Origin: Coccinella septempunctata
Taxonomy: Eukaryota; Arthropoda; Insecta; Coleoptera; Coccinellidae
Reading direction: 5' to 3'
Length of the DNA stretch: 64,000 nt
NCBI RefSeq assembly: GCF_907165205.1
Contig: NC_058192.1
Span: 40,142,001 to 40,206,000, forward strand
Shown here: positions 43,961 to 55,873 of the stretch, piece by piece
Position numbering within the stretch: position 1 is the first letter of the stretch
Layout of the letters: each line of letters begins with the position of its first letter
Program-made: the position numbers and the translations under genes
Notes under the pieces: generated by a model
What the model was told of the DNA's origin: nothing
The model's database searches: none
Seen by the model: the letters and a program-made list of their open reading frames with translations, nothing else

Positions 43961-44080
43961 TGGTCTGAAAATTTCCACTTCTCTCACTCAGAAATTTCTT
44001 ATTTTTTTCAAAATTAAATCTCTTCACTCCAACATTCTTCGGCCAAAATTGTGGTTGATACATAATGTCTTTTTTTTCTA

Positions 44081-44644
44081 GTGGGGCTGTCACCAGAAAT
44101 CTTTTTAATTGTCCTGACTCACTTGGAATTTCTTCGACAAGAAAGAAGACTATTGAAGGAGTTGGAGAAAACTATAGCTGATGAAAACTATATAATTGAA
44201 CTTCTAAAATCCAAAAGAGGTAATGTAAACAATGATAAGATGGAAAGTGGAACTGGCAGTGTTGCCGCTATTGACAATGTTACGGACTCGGAGGGAAAAA
44301 ATTTGGTTAAGTTCGTTAATAAACGAAATTCCAGACACAATCCAGCGAAAAGAAGAGAGCCCACTGTGGGAACTTGTGATTCTTTGCCCAGTGCTGTAGA
44401 TTCCGGTGCCTCTTTTAGTGGAGCTGTTAAACGTGCATGGCTTTATGTAGGAAGAGTAGATCAAAGTGCAACTGATAATAACGTTAAAAATGATCTGAAA
44501 ACGAAATTTCCTGGTAGAGATTTTTATGTAGAGAAGCTACCTAAGAGGGATAGTGCTAATAGTGTGGCCTTCAAGGTTGCAGCGGACATATCACTAATGA
44601 ACGAGTTACACAAACATGAACTTGGCCTAGTGGAGCAATGGTAA
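44081..44644 (+). pseudogene. CR1-like ORF1 (coiled coil / RNA-binding end)
   Basis: A 187-codon open frame. The start is a Leu/Glu/Lys heptad region (FLRQERRLLKELEKTIADE), then a low-complexity middle, then a C-terminal block AWLYVGRVDQSATDNNVKND, LKTKFPGRDFYVEKLP and SVAFKVAADISLMNEL. The WLYVGR....T...V...L domain is the basic C-terminal domain of CR1/Jockey-superfamily ORF1 proteins. The true N-terminus seems truncated. Confidence 0.7.
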
Positions 44645-44677
44645 ATTAGTTTAGATTTCTTCGGAACTGGAAAGGGA

Positions 44678-47503
44678 GTGAATCAGGACAGAACCTCACA
44701 GGTAACCGTTTTACTGAATATTAACATAAATGGCATAGGAAATAAAATGAATAGAATACGAATGTTCTTGGAACGGAACAAGATTGACATACTTTGTATT
44801 ACAGAACATTTTGTGCAGGAAAAAAATGTTCCCTACACAGTAGGGAGTATTTTTGCAAGAGTTGGGCATATTCATAGTGGGTCAATGATTTTGATTCGGA
44901 ATAACCTTGAAGATTGAAGAAATTAAACATTTATCTGTTGAAAAGGATATTGAGCTTGCTGCTATCGAAATGAAAAGTGAAAATTTGGTTATAATTTCAG
45001 TTTATAGATCTCCAAATGGTGACAGTAAGAAATTTATCAATGTTATAAATGAGGCTCTTTCCATGGTTGACAGTAGAAGGAGGATAGTACTGGCGGGAGA
45101 TTTCAACACAGATTTCAGGAATGAAAAAAAATTCATGATTTGATAGTTTTATTTGATACATTCAATATGAAAATAACAACAACTGAGATCTGTAAAATAA
45201 ATGGCAAGAAGTGTATAGATAACATTGTAGTTAACTTCGGGATGTCTGGATCTGCAACAAGAACGGAGAACATGCGCATGGGAGATCATCTAGCACAAAT
45301 AAGAAACTTACCTATAATAACTCTACGTGACACGAAATCTGAATTGGTTGCTATGAGGAAATATGATTCTGTTGCTTCAGGTGGTTTTCGGGACGCGTTG
45401 TCGGGTGTGAGATGGAACGAAGTTCTGTCTGGCCTCTCTGCTGAGGATGCATATAATAATTTTCACAGCTATTTTCTACATGCTTTCAACGAGTATTTTC
45501 CTGAAATGGAAAAAACAGTTAGATCATCTGGTTGTAGTGACGTAGGATACAAAAAATTTGAATATAGCGAGAATCTCAAGGCTATGAAGAATAGACTGGA
45601 TGCTTTGGGTATTATGTCTCAGGTTGCGAATGGTGACTTTATATATCGGGGCTATGTTGACTACAAGGAAAAATTCTTCAAAATGGTGGATATAGAAAAA
45701 AGGATTAAAAATGAGCAATTTATAAATGATAGTGAAAACAAACAAAAGGCTATCGATTTCATTTTTAATTGATTTTGTTTCAGAGATTGGGAGTGAAAAC
45801 CCTAAAAAGTTTATGAAGAGAAACAAAAGGCTGCTTGGAAGGTAGTTATTCGAGAAATCTACTAAAAGAAAACAGAAAGTAAACTGCAAAAATCATCATA
45901 ATGCAGATGATTTCAATGGTTTCTTCTTGGATGTGCCAAAACAGATTCTTCGCGATATTTGTTGCAATTCCCCTGATCCTGGTATATATATGAAAAATTT
46001 CAATATGTTTAACAGAACTATGAATTCATTGTTTCTTAAGCCTACGGATCATTCTGAGATCATTCTAGCAAATCTAAAGAAATCAAAATCTGAGGTTATA
46101 TATGGTTTATCTAATGATTTCATCAAGCGCCGCGATATATCCAATATAATACTAGAACCTTTGGTGATAATAATGAATAAATGCCTTGTAGAGGGTGTGT
46201 TTCCTAGTGAGTTGAAACATTCAAAGGTTGTACCAGTTAATAAAAATGCTGACAGTGAAGACTGTAGCAGCTATCGTCCTATCTCGGTTGTTCGAGTTTT
46301 TTCTGTTAGACGCGTCTGGTCAACTATTTTGAGAATCTGAAGTTGTTCATAGCAGAACAACATGGTTATCTAAAGGGGCGATCTGTCATAACTGCAATCA
46401 ATGGTGTGATTCAGAGTGCGATCATGGGTCAAGATGAGATGGAACAGTTGATGGAGACGTGTTGTGACCTGTCGAAAGCTTTCGATACGGTAGATCACCG
46501 GAACCTTCTCGAGAAACTTTCGTTTTATGGAATCAGGGGTGTACCATTGGATCTTATGAAGTCATACTTGGAACATAGAAGGCAGACTGTGATGTGGAAT
46601 GGAATATATTCAGATACAAAAAAAATATTATGTGGAGTTCCTCAAGGATCAATATTAGGACCTATACTTTTTATTATATACATCAATGATCTAGTCTGTA
46701 ATATAGAGAGTGCTGATGCCTGCCTTTATGCTGATGATACCACGCTGATTTTGAAGGATACCACCATTGATGAATTGCAGAAGAAAAAAGAAATTGTTAT
46801 GAGGAATGCAAGCTTGTGGATGTCGTCTAACGGGTTAAAATGAAATAATCTGAAAACTCAAAGTTTGATCTTCAATCAGAAACCCGAGAAATCAATTAAG
46901 TTTCTGGGCATGTATATTGATAGCGGCCTAAATTGGATTAAACATATTGAAGAGTTAACTAAGAAACTCACCTTCGCCATTTTCAGTCTGAGAACCCTCA
47001 AGACGATAGTCACTTTGGAAGCTCTGAAATCAGTCTACTATGCCAATTCTCATAGTCACGTCAACTATGGCTTAATGTTCTGGGGGACGGCGTCGGGAGC
47101 TAAAAGCATTTTCATTCTGCAAAAAAGAGCCATTAGAGTTATGTTCAACTTGGGGTATAATGAGTCCTACCGAATGGCATTCAAGGATCATGAAATACTT
47201 ACAGTTCCATCACTGTTCATATACAACTCACTGTGTTATGTGCATCAGAACTGGAAGGATTTTCCGACCAATTCTATGAATCATGAATATGAAACAAGAA
47301 ATAAAGACTCCTTGCAGATTCCAGTGCACCGTCTGAAGCGCACACAGCAAGGCATTGACTTCTGGGACCCCAAACTGTATAAAAGACTTCCTTCTGAGTT
47401 TCATGACAAGTCCTTGATGAACTTCAAGAGAGAAGTGAAAAGGTTGCTTCTAAAAGAAACTGTATATTCTATGGAAGAGTTCTTATCGAGAAAGAATATG
47501 TGA
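44678..47503 (+). pseudogene. CR1-like ORF2: endonuclease + RT
   Basis: Endonuclease: LLNININGIGNKMNRIRMFL and DILCITEHFVQ (44678-44917), VIISVYRSPNGDSKKF and RIVLAGDFNTDFRN (44907-45143), CIDNIVVNFG and MGDHLAQI (GDH catalytic block, 45140-45300). RT: LKKSKSEVIYGLSNDFIKRR (45927-46340), EQHGYLKGRSV, CDLSKAFDTVDHRNLLEKL, GVPQGSILGPILFIIYINDL and the catalytic LYADDTTLILK (46343-46843). Thumb and C-terminus 46865-47503 (FLGMYIDSGLNWIKHIEEL, QKRAIRVMFNL). Frame breaks occur at 44917, 45143, 45770, 46340 and 46843. Confidence 0.87.
45752..45820 (+). mobile_element. 69-bp PLE tail insertion with 12-bp TSD
   Basis: Only the last 69 bp of the PLE tail (atcgatttcatttttaattg..tttatgaagag) is present, flanked by perfect aaacaaaaggct copies (45740-45751, 45821-45832). 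The same tail ends the PLE copies at 15003 and 32110. It proves that the end tttatgaagag is the true 3' terminus of this PLE family. Confidence 0.95.
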
Positions 47504-47689
47504 TAATGATTGTTTTTAATTTTGTTGTGTTTGTATGCATATTACTGCCACTGTGATATTTCATATTTCTTTATAACTGTTGACACTATTTGTAATGTTA
47601 ATTGCAAATAAAGATCCATCTCAATCTCAATTTCTCAATCTCAATTCAAAAAAAAATTCGTCTTACAATAATTTGAAATGCATCATAAC

Positions 47690-49130
47690 TCAGCAACTTA
47701 ATTAAGTGATGTTATAAAGTATTAAAAATGTAATGAATACAAAAAAAGATTCGAAGAGAAAACATAGGTGTTAATTTATTCAACTATATAGGTAACTAAA
47801 ACATAAAAAAAAAACAAGATAAATAAAATGAGAACAGAGACAACGTCTAGAGAAACAAAGTATAACAGTATTCGGGCAGAAATAATCTAGTAAGCGCCGA
47901 TGTATGATTTCTTCAAGATCATCCTAATTTTGGGTGGTGTGAGGTGAAATTACGTCAACTAAGTTTTGCGACTCGTTGGCGGAGCGTAACATTCTTACAA
48001 GTGGACCATGTTTGGTGTAATTACTACGCTTTAATTCAATATGAAATAACTCGTGTTGCCTCAGATTGAATGACGGGATGTTAGTCGTTATCCTTTCAAG
48101 AATATTAGCAGCCTGCAGATCGCCGCCCAAAATTTTCGACAATAACATGACGTCGTTCATTGTACGCCTGTCTTCGAGAGATAATATTTCAAATTGTTTT
48201 CTTAAAAAGGGATAGTGATCTACATTATGCTGAAGTGTCAGATTCTCTTTGAGGGAAATACGTTTGAGAAATCGATTCTGGACCCTTTCAAGGCGTGAGA
48301 TATAGATATTATAAGTACTGTGGGTTCCAGATTACTGACGCAAAGTTTAAACGGCTGAAGACGTATTGATAGTAGACATGTATTAGGGGAAGAGATTTTT
48401 CAAATGGTTTGCATTGCCTAAAGATATATCCAAGCATTTTTCTAGCAGATCCGACGATACTTTCAATGTGGTAACTGAATAAAAGTTTGGAGTCAAATAT
48501 AACCCCTAGGTCCTTTATTTTGTTAACTCGAGTCAGCACTGTTCCGCCAATTCTGTAATTGTAGGAAATTGGTGATAGACTTCTTGTATATGAGAGGACG
48601 AAGCATTTATTAATATTAAAAAAAAATCATGCAGATTGCAGAATTCTAAGAAAGAATTTAATTCTTTCTGAATGGTAAGACAGTCCGCTAGGTTTCTGAT
48701 GAGATGATTTTTCAATCATCTGCATACATAAGAAAACGACAGATTCTGAAGACAGAATGTATGCTATTGACATATATTTAAAAAAAGAGTGGACCGGGGC
48801 TAGCCCCGGGGGAGGCCGGACGTGCAATCGACATTCTCCGACGTAAACTGTCCATCAATTGATACGTATTGACTTCTCCCGAGCAGGTATGATCTGGTCC
48901 AATTCAACAGTGAACCGCCGATTCCAGCAGCATCTAATCTCATTAATAATATATCATGGTTTATTTTATCAAAACATTTCGTGAAATCCGTGTAGACAAC
49001 ATCAACTTGAATTCTCTTGTCCAAATTTTCGTATGTATATTCGAGGAAATTAATTAAATTGGTTTCTATAGACCTCCTCTGTTGTTCGGGTACAATAAGG
49101 TTTTTGACGAGGAAGGAAATTTACTTATAG
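47690..49130 (-). pseudogene. Jockey-superfamily RT fragment
   Basis: On the minus strand: QRRSIETNLINFLEY (from 49110), VDVVYTDFTKCFDKINHDIL with the first catalytic Asp (49024-48800), a frame break where GVPQGS should stand (the sequence gives TSGLPRG), HLIRNLADCLTIQKELNSFL (48715-48533), VNKIKDLGVIFDSKLLFSYH (48539-48309) and a C-terminus (48160-47924) with IPSFNLRQHELFHI. The catalytic YADD block falls in the broken zone near 48740. It differs from the two neighbouring copies in motif wording, so it is another family. Confidence 0.78.
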
Positions 49131-50384
49131 ACGAGTGATTCAAATAGTTTCGCAATCACGCACGTCGCACGTATATCACAATTTAGTGATATACAAACTG
49201 AGAAACAACTGCTGTGTAAACTGAATTCCTTTATCTTGAGGTGTGAACCATATATTTTTCAGGAATACTGTGATTTTTGTAAGGCTGAAAAGTCGATTTT
49301 TCTTTAATGTACCCTTGTTGACGTTTTTTTTTTGTACATTTTCAACATGTACCTACTTCCACTACTTCGAAAAAAAATAAACTATTTATTTATCTATCTA
49401 TAATATTATCCATATATCTATATGGATAACGCTTCTTTGGTTGAAATGAATTGTCTCTGTGTTTTTTGGTTTATTTTCCCTTACTTCACTTTATAGACAA
49501 AGCAGATACCCATGTTACGAACACGTTGTTTGAATTTTTATCTGAATTATAGTTAGAAGCGGAGTTAATCAGCGTTTAATGAGATTGGCCCTAAGTTGTA
49601 TTCAAAAGTTATAGCAAGAATAACGACTTATAACAGTCGGAATCTCGAAATCCTTACTTTATTGTTTCACTGAAAATGAAGCTTCTTAGGATTGTGCGAT
49701 CGGTCCAAATAGTTGAAATACTCCATATTTTGTTGAATATCTTCTTTTCAAACTTGGTTGAGCTGCCAAATTCATAGCGCTTTGATTTCTTAATTCATGT
49801 AGATTGAAGATGATGAATATCTTATTAGACCGCAAACGAACCGGGTGCAACATTTTGTTTTGAGATGTTGAGCATCATTTTGTCTCTCATAAAAACTGTT
49901 GCGTGCATTTGATTCTACAGGGTTTTCCACGGTGGGTGGCCTTTTAGACGTTTACGGAGAACGTGTCATAGTATTGTTCAATCCTATGACCGAAAATTTG
50001 GGTGCTGCGGTTCACGCTCCTGATCCTTTTGACTATGATATTTTCAAATATTGAATTAATGTGGCCGATACTTGATAAAAATCCATGATTGAACTTGAAA
50101 CAAATTACACGATTTTTGCAAAATGAGTTTTCAAACCACGACAAATGTTTCGCTATCACAATGGCATCTTCCGGTGGGTGAAGTTAAACTAATATATTTG
50201 GTAACGAAATAAAAAAATATAGGGTATATTTGAAGGTGAGGTTTTTCAACAGAAGGTAGAACTGGTCAAAATAAAGCGTTTCACCAAAACTTCCCAATAC
50301 AAAAGTTTCAAAATGAAAAAGTTGAATGACATTGAAATTATCGTCTTCTCAGATTGGGGGTTATTTGGGATTGCAGTCAAAAAA
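49131..50384. other. No recognised gene
   Basis: AT-rich sequence. At 49300-49410 a ttgtacattttcaacatgtac string, an aataaac and (TTTA/TCTA)-rich sequence look like the 3' end of a plus-strand non-LTR element whose body is missing. Nothing else could be assigned. Confidence 0.4.
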
Positions 50385-51870
50385 ACGAATGGATCACTCT
50401 TTATTCTTTATACCCGAGCTTTCGGAATGTGTTCATTCCTTCCTCAAAAGCAGCTACAATTAAAAAAACAACAGATTAAATCGTACAATTAAAACAATTT
50501 TTCTTACAATGTGAGGTTTTCTCGTTATGGGTATTCGATTCATAATTCTTCAACTATGGTAATTAGGAATCTTGCGCTAAATCATAAACCTTACTAATGA
50601 TGACTTTTACAAAATGATGGTCCAGATAAACATACAATCAGTTCGGAAAATTCCTCCATGCAATAGTTAACTCTGATTCTTGGTTATGTCGAAAAATTGC
50701 TGACATGTCATATTGACTGTCCTTACTTGTAGTCATAGAATCATAAATTACATTTTTCTTTTTTTCTTTCTTACAATTTATACCTCCAACATTATTAGAG
50801 TTAAAACAATATTCATCTAAAGGGAATCTTGATCACAAGTTTTTGAGTCACTTAGTTATTTATTAGTTATTGAGTCATTTATTAGTTACTAAGTTATTTA
50901 TTATTCATTCAGTTATTTTTTCTGTTTTTTCTAGGTCTTTTATTCTTTCTTGTTCTACTTTTACACTTCAACAACTCACTAGCCTCTGGAAACTATCAAC
51001 TGCTACACTGTCACTGTGAACACCCGGTGCGCTTCGTCTTTTTTTATTCTTATCCCATTCAATTAATAGCGAATAGATGTTGCTTAAATTTTGTATGTCT
51101 TTTCTTGCGTTCATACAATGATCTTCTTGTGAAATACGAACCATTTCTAGGAATAACCTCCTGTTAAAATCTTTTTCTCTGTCCAATATTGCGACTTCTT
51201 CAAAATTGGGATGGTGATCCTCCTCTATAGTATGTATGGCCAAGGCACAAGTCTTTTTTTTTGTTGTTAATATCACTGCGATGACTAGATAGACGTTGTT
51301 TCAAGGTGGTCGAAGTTTGACCAACATATACTTCCTCACAATCATTGCAGGAAATTTTGTATACCACTCCATTTTGTTGTAGAGTAGGTGTGGGGTCTTT
51401 TAGTTTGGTAAAGATGGATTTAAGTGGTTTCACATTTTTTGTTGCGATTCTAAACTTGTCCTGAGGTATCAGTTTCCTGAGTAGAGGTGTTAATTCTTCA
51501 ATGTGTGGTAGGGTGATATATTTCTTATTAAGTTCTTCTTCATTTCTTGTCTGTATTGGGTTTTCTAAAGAGTTTGGTGTGCTGTAAATTATCTTGCTCA
51601 GGAGTTTATAAGGGTAATCATTCTCTCTCAATATTTCCACTAGTTTTTTCAAGTTCCTGTCTCTAAATCTGGGGTGACATATCTTCGTTATTCTTGTTTT
51701 CAAATTCTTTATTATGTTGATTTTCATGCTCATTGGATGATATGATTTGTGGTGTATGTATCTGTTGGACGATATCATCTTCCTGTACCAATCTGTCATC
51801 AGTGTGCTTCCTTCATCTGTTTCCTCTCTTATTACCTTCATATCTAAGAAGCATTTTGGGTTGTTGTTGA
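50385..51870 (-). mobile_element. Penelope-like element with GIY-YIG domain (third family)
   Basis: Minus strand. Frame 51841-51200 covers the RT thumb and linker (CFLDMKVIREETDEGS, then WYRKMISSNRYIHHKSYHPM, ENDYPYKLLSKII, LPHIEELTPLLRKLIPQDKF) and the GIY-YIG endonuclease (VVYKISCNDCEEVYVGQTST, LKQRLSSHRSD). A frameshift at the T run near 51255 passes to 51276-50968 (IEEDHHPNFEEVAILDREKD, NLSNIYSLLIEWDKNKKRR). A 3' UTR follows, with a hammerhead-like hairpin near 50420-50447 and A/T-rich end. 5' truncated at about 51870. Confidence 0.88.
50414..50450 (-). ncRNA. Hammerhead-like hairpin of a PLE (degenerate core)
   Basis: On the minus strand TTGAGGA, stem GGAAT/ATTCC and GAAAGC stand in hammerhead order, but the first core box should read CTGANGA and both core boxes deviate. 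It occupies the same place as the other PLE motifs, so it is most likely a decayed one. Confidence 0.35.
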
Positions 51871-54179
51871 ATTAAAATTATCAGCAAATTATAAAGATGG
51901 TTTTTACGGACGTGTGAAAGACTTTTACTATTGAATTCTACTTCAAAATTGGAAAGAAAATTGAAGGAAAATGGAAATATTCTGTTCCGGCGACTTCATT
52001 GAAGCCTATGTTGCTGTTTATTAGATTATTAAGAATGAATTTTTCCATTGTACTGTTTTGCGATGTGTTGACGAAACAGGTATGTTCAAACAAAAAAGGA
52101 AGTGGTATACCAAAAACGAAAACTCTAGAGTTCAGTAATAATGAAAACATGGTGACAGAAGCTCGACAAACCTCTCTTCAGATTTTATCTCAAGTGGATG
52201 GAGTATCCGTTGGCATATGCCACCCGATTTTGAAAAAAGGATATCCATTTGTTTCCATAAAGATTGACATGTTATCAGAAAACTGAAAAGGTTGTGATTA
52301 CCTAACCTTGTAGCATCCCAGAAAAATTGGAGTTCAGTATCTTACTGAACTGATGCATACTGACAGTATGCATCAGTCAAAGGCAAAATGTGGACCTACT
52401 TTCTTTTATGGAACTTCAATAGCAGAACGTTATGAAGGAGAAAGCATCATGCCTTTTTATAGCTGAATTGAATTTTAATAAATTGTCCAATAGCTATTTT
52501 CATGTAATTCAGTTCTTTTAGTTTAGTCATGGATTTTCAGTAATGACTGAATAAATTCCATATTGGCTCCTGTTTACTTTAGCGCCCACCTTGGATGTTT
52601 GTCTTCGATTTTTTCATCAATTTCAATGAATTCGAATGTTGGCATTAAGAGAACTCGATGAGTTAATGATTTCAGTTAGTTTATTCCGAAAAATGTGGGG
52701 AATTTTTCAATTTTCGATGAAATATAAATAATGGTTTTGAGGTTAGGTTAAGTTAGGACAGTGAAAAATCATATTTGTACATGAAAATGCCATTTTAAGA
52801 TATTAATTAAACGAATAAACGATTGGATTTAGTTATTGAAGGGCTGAACAGGGAAAATATAACAATTCGACTGATTTATACCGAATTTTCGCAATTTTCA
52901 TAAGAACTTCGAAAAATCATATCTCCCAAACTAGAAGTCTCCTAGGTTGAGACATGTACCAATCGATTTTTCATACAAGACTTTATCTAAGAAAAAATCG
53001 ACGTCAAAATCGGAGGTGGGCACTAATCTAAACTTTTACCGAACCTTCTTAAAAAAAAACATACTACCACGATCAATTCAAGATTCATGTCTCTTACGTA
53101 TGAAAATAGTGGACGGTTAAAATTTTTACGAAGAACTTTTCTAACCGCCTCAGATTGTTTGGATTCTTGCCATCTTACTCAATGAAAGAAATGCTTTTCG
53201 AACGTTGGGTGAAATTTACAGGTAACCTTTTCTGAAAAGTGCCTTTCCGTACAAAATTACGATATATAGGTTAATGTCATCATTGTTTACATTTTGGGAA
53301 GATGAAGTAATTCAAGGAAAGACATACGTTCAGCCACCGAACATCAGCTTTCAAAATTTCATAGCCTACTTGACGACGAATTTTTTTGAACGCACGTTAT
53401 TTTACGGAGTTAGGTCTCAAAAAAGGAGACGGGTACAAGCTATTCGGGGAATAGTGTAAGAGAATTAGTTTCGTGTTTGAAGTCAGTTTAGGGCGTAATA
53501 ATTGTTTTTTTATTTGTGGTAAAGATCGGATATATAATTTTTAGGAATTTTGGATAGGGTCGAAACGAAGAGCGTTAATCGCTTGTCGACAGAAAAGTGC
53601 GGGAGGTGCGGTTGAGTGAGAAGAATTAGCCGTTCTGTGCGCGTAAAGTCTGATGATAGAAAAAGTTCACCAGCAGCCCCATCAGGCGAACGACGATCAC
53701 GGGTAGAAAGTTCCAGTTTTATTTAGATTTGCTCACATTTGGGGCTCAGAGAAAGAAGTGAACACAGTCCAGAGTCCTGAAAGCTCCTCTAAAATTCATT
53801 AGATTTTTGATCATATTTTTATTGTTGTTGTGCGTTTGAGAAAAGAGATTTTTAATCCAAGATTTTGTTGAGTAAATTTTAATGTTTATTGCTTTGCGCA
53901 CTGTGCATGTGTGAAAGTAATTGAGATTTTATTTTGGTCGTCATCGACCAAATACGTGCTTATAAAGAAGTATTCAAATTTCTGGAATAGATTTATTCGT
54001 TAAATTTTACCAGAGTTTCATTTGAATTTTCTCCCCAAAAAATATAGAAAAACATCAAAGAGCTGTCCTTCGCGCAACGGGCCGAATCCACCATTTTTGC
54101 CTTCAAAGGGGCCTTCAATTTTGTGTGTTAACATCCCCTTGTTCAGTGGAAAGCCGCTGTTCCATTGATTCCAGATAAG
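51871..54179. other. No recognised gene; two perfect hairpins at 52331-52376
   Basis: A 95-codon plus frame (51999-52286) and a 61-codon frame (53274-53459) have no domains I recognise. At 52331-52351 agttcagta/tactgaact form a 9-bp hairpin, directly followed by ctgatgcatactg/cagtatgcatcag (52350-52376), a 13-bp arm hairpin with a single-base loop. The segment 53560-54170 is GC-richer and could be an LTR, but no partner copy is visible. Confidence 0.4.
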
Positions 54180-54446
54180 GGGTGTTTTATTTCACCATTT
54201 TGCTATGAGAAGAGACAAATGAGACTTGTAAGGTATAATAAAAGGGTGTATTTGATCAAAGTCGAGCAGGGAGTTGTGGAAACGTCCACCAACTGTAAGT
54301 AAATTGTCATGAATGATTAGATCGAGCTTCAGTATATTACTCGACCGGAACAATGGCCGACGTTTTGAGAGCAATTTCATTTCTGTTGAATATTTCGAAC
54401 ATTGTACTAAAGAAAGGCAAGCTCTTTTCAATTCATCACCGTTCAA
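54180..54446 (-). pseudogene. BEL/Pao pol fragment (before the integrase)
   Basis: The minus frame reads ELKRACLSLVQCSKYSTEMK, then LDLIIHDNLLTVGGRFHNSL and IHPFIIPYKSHLSLLIA. The pattern L.PF.D..GLLRVGGRL.NS......HP.ILP..H.L..LI is the well-known BEL/Pao block just upstream of the integrase. It stops where the Gypsy-associated repeats begin. It does not match the deleted pol of the BEL element at 23585 in any testable way. Confidence 0.75.
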
Positions 54447-55064
54447 TTCTACGAGTAGGAAGTAAATATTAAAATTGCAGTGCTAACCAATTAGCAGAAA
54501 AGAGCTGTGAATTTGCAAATTTCTGTATATGTAGTGTCCAAGTGTAGTAAATGAAATGAAACATCATTCGCCCAGTACACAATTCATTTGTCTCTTAAAT
54601 TCGTCTACTCTTCTCTTCATCCCATACTGAATACCTACATTAATTTTCTAACAACCAACGTTCAAGCATCTCAATTTTCCTCCTTTTTTTTGTCAACTCG
54701 CAATATTCCTAATTATCCACCTTACTAACTAAATAGTCTTAAATCTAAGTGAACCTATTCTATAATCTCAATCCTAATAATTGTTATCAACCTTACTAAC
54801 TAAATAGTCTTAAATCTAAGTGAACCTATTCCATAATCTCAATCCTAATAATTGTTATCAACCTCACTAACTAAATAGTCTTAAATTTAAGTGAACCTAT
54901 TTTATAATAAGAAATGGATCACGCCTTCAACAGTAAGGCAGGTAAATAATAAACAAATTAATTCAGATGCATAACATCCGCAGATAATTAAATCAACGTA
55001 TGTTACGATCTAAATCGAACTAACAAACTACCATTGCTCTGAGCATTACCAGAATTTTCATTTC

Positions 55065-55140
55065 GTCGACAAAGAGTAGATGCTGACCATGGTTTCGGTC
55101 TTATTTGACCTCGTCAGAGCAACAAAACTCATTCGTCAAC
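55065..55140 (-). ncRNA. Type I hammerhead ribozyme, inverted copy
   Basis: On the minus strand: CTGACGA (55117-55111), stem II GGTC/GACC around AAATAA, GAA, palindromic stem III ACCATGGT and cleavage-site C at 55085. Stem I pairs TGCT with AGCA next to the core and GTTGAC with GTCGAC further out. All core positions match the consensus CUGANGA..GAAA..UH. Confidence 0.85.
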
Positions 55141-55383
55141 GGAATGCTGGTTACTTCCATGATCCGAACGTTTCCGCGCTTTTCCCTTGCTTAATTATCG
55201 TTATATACGATATCTGCAATATGGGAATAAAGCATATGGATGCATACTGCTATCTTCGCTCTGAGAGTTAGGAAATTGAATTGGGTTGGTTCCCGTTTCT
55301 CTGTCAGATGTCGGTACGATGTATTTATACATCACACCCGCTACTGATATGGAATAAAAGGAGCCGGCAATCCATAGCATTTC

Positions 55384-55460
55384 TTTGACGAATGAGTTTT
55401 GTTGCTCTGACGAGGTCAAATAAGACTGAAACCATGGTCAGCATCTACTCTTTGTCGGCG
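55384..55460 (+). ncRNA. Type I hammerhead ribozyme, first direct copy
   Basis: CTGACGA (55407-55413), stem II GGTC/GACT (one G-U pair), loop AAATAA, GAA, stem III ACCATGGT (55431-55438), C at 55439 as predicted cleavage position. Stem I begins with TGCT/AGCA and continues with an outer helix after an internal loop, as expected for the loop-loop contact that speeds natural hammerheads. Confidence 0.83.
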
Positions 55461-55873
55461 AAATGAAAATTCTGGTAATGCTCAGAGCGATGGTAGTTTG
55501 TTAGTTCGATTTAGATCGTAACATTCGTTGATTTAATTATCTGCGGATGTTATGCATCTGAATTAATTTGATTATTATTTACCTGCCTTACTATGAAGGC
55601 GTGATCCATTTCTTAGTTTCCATGTACGCGACAGATCGGTTACTGTCATGATCCGAACCTTTCCGCGCTTTTTCCCTTGCTTAATTATCGTAATATACGA
55701 TATCTGCAATATGGGAATAAAGCATATGGATGCATACTGCTATCTTCGCTCTGAGAGTTAGGAAATTGAATTGGGTTGGTTCCCGTTTCTCTGTCAGATG
55801 TCGGTACGATATATTTATACATCATACCCGCTACTGAAATGGAATAAAAGGAGCCGGCAATTCATAGCATTTT

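Larger units (their letters stand above)
44081..47650 (+). mobile_element. CR1-like non-LTR retrotransposon with ORF1 part, ORF2 and 3' repeats
   Basis: A plus-strand copy related to the minus-strand one on its left. ORF1 C-terminal part 44081-44644, endonuclease from 44678, RT to 46843, C-terminus to 47503, then a 3' UTR with aataaag and a repetitive tail (atctcaatctcaattt..) ending near 47650. CR1-like elements often end in short tandem repeats instead of poly(A). Several stops and frame changes and a 69-bp PLE tail insertion (45752-45820) disrupt it. Confidence 0.87.

Noticed and set aside
51999..52286. A 95-codon plus-strand frame, considered as a host exon or small gene.
   Set aside because: No recognisable motif, no splice sites that convince, and an overlapping minus frame of similar length. 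Listed only as unassigned sequence.
52738..52765. gaggttaggttaagttaggac, resembling the insect telomere repeat TTAGG.
   Set aside because: Only two or three imperfect units in an AT-rich context; far too short for a telomeric tract.
53646..53700. CTGATGA followed by a gaacgacg string, considered as another hammerhead.
   Set aside because: There is no stem II of suitable spacing and no GAAA box. The match is limited to the first seven bases.
55080..55419. Two 63-72 codon frames inside the ribozyme element.
   Set aside because: They overlap on opposite strands within the inverted arms and are explained by the ribozyme unit. No domain and no conservation in the third copy.
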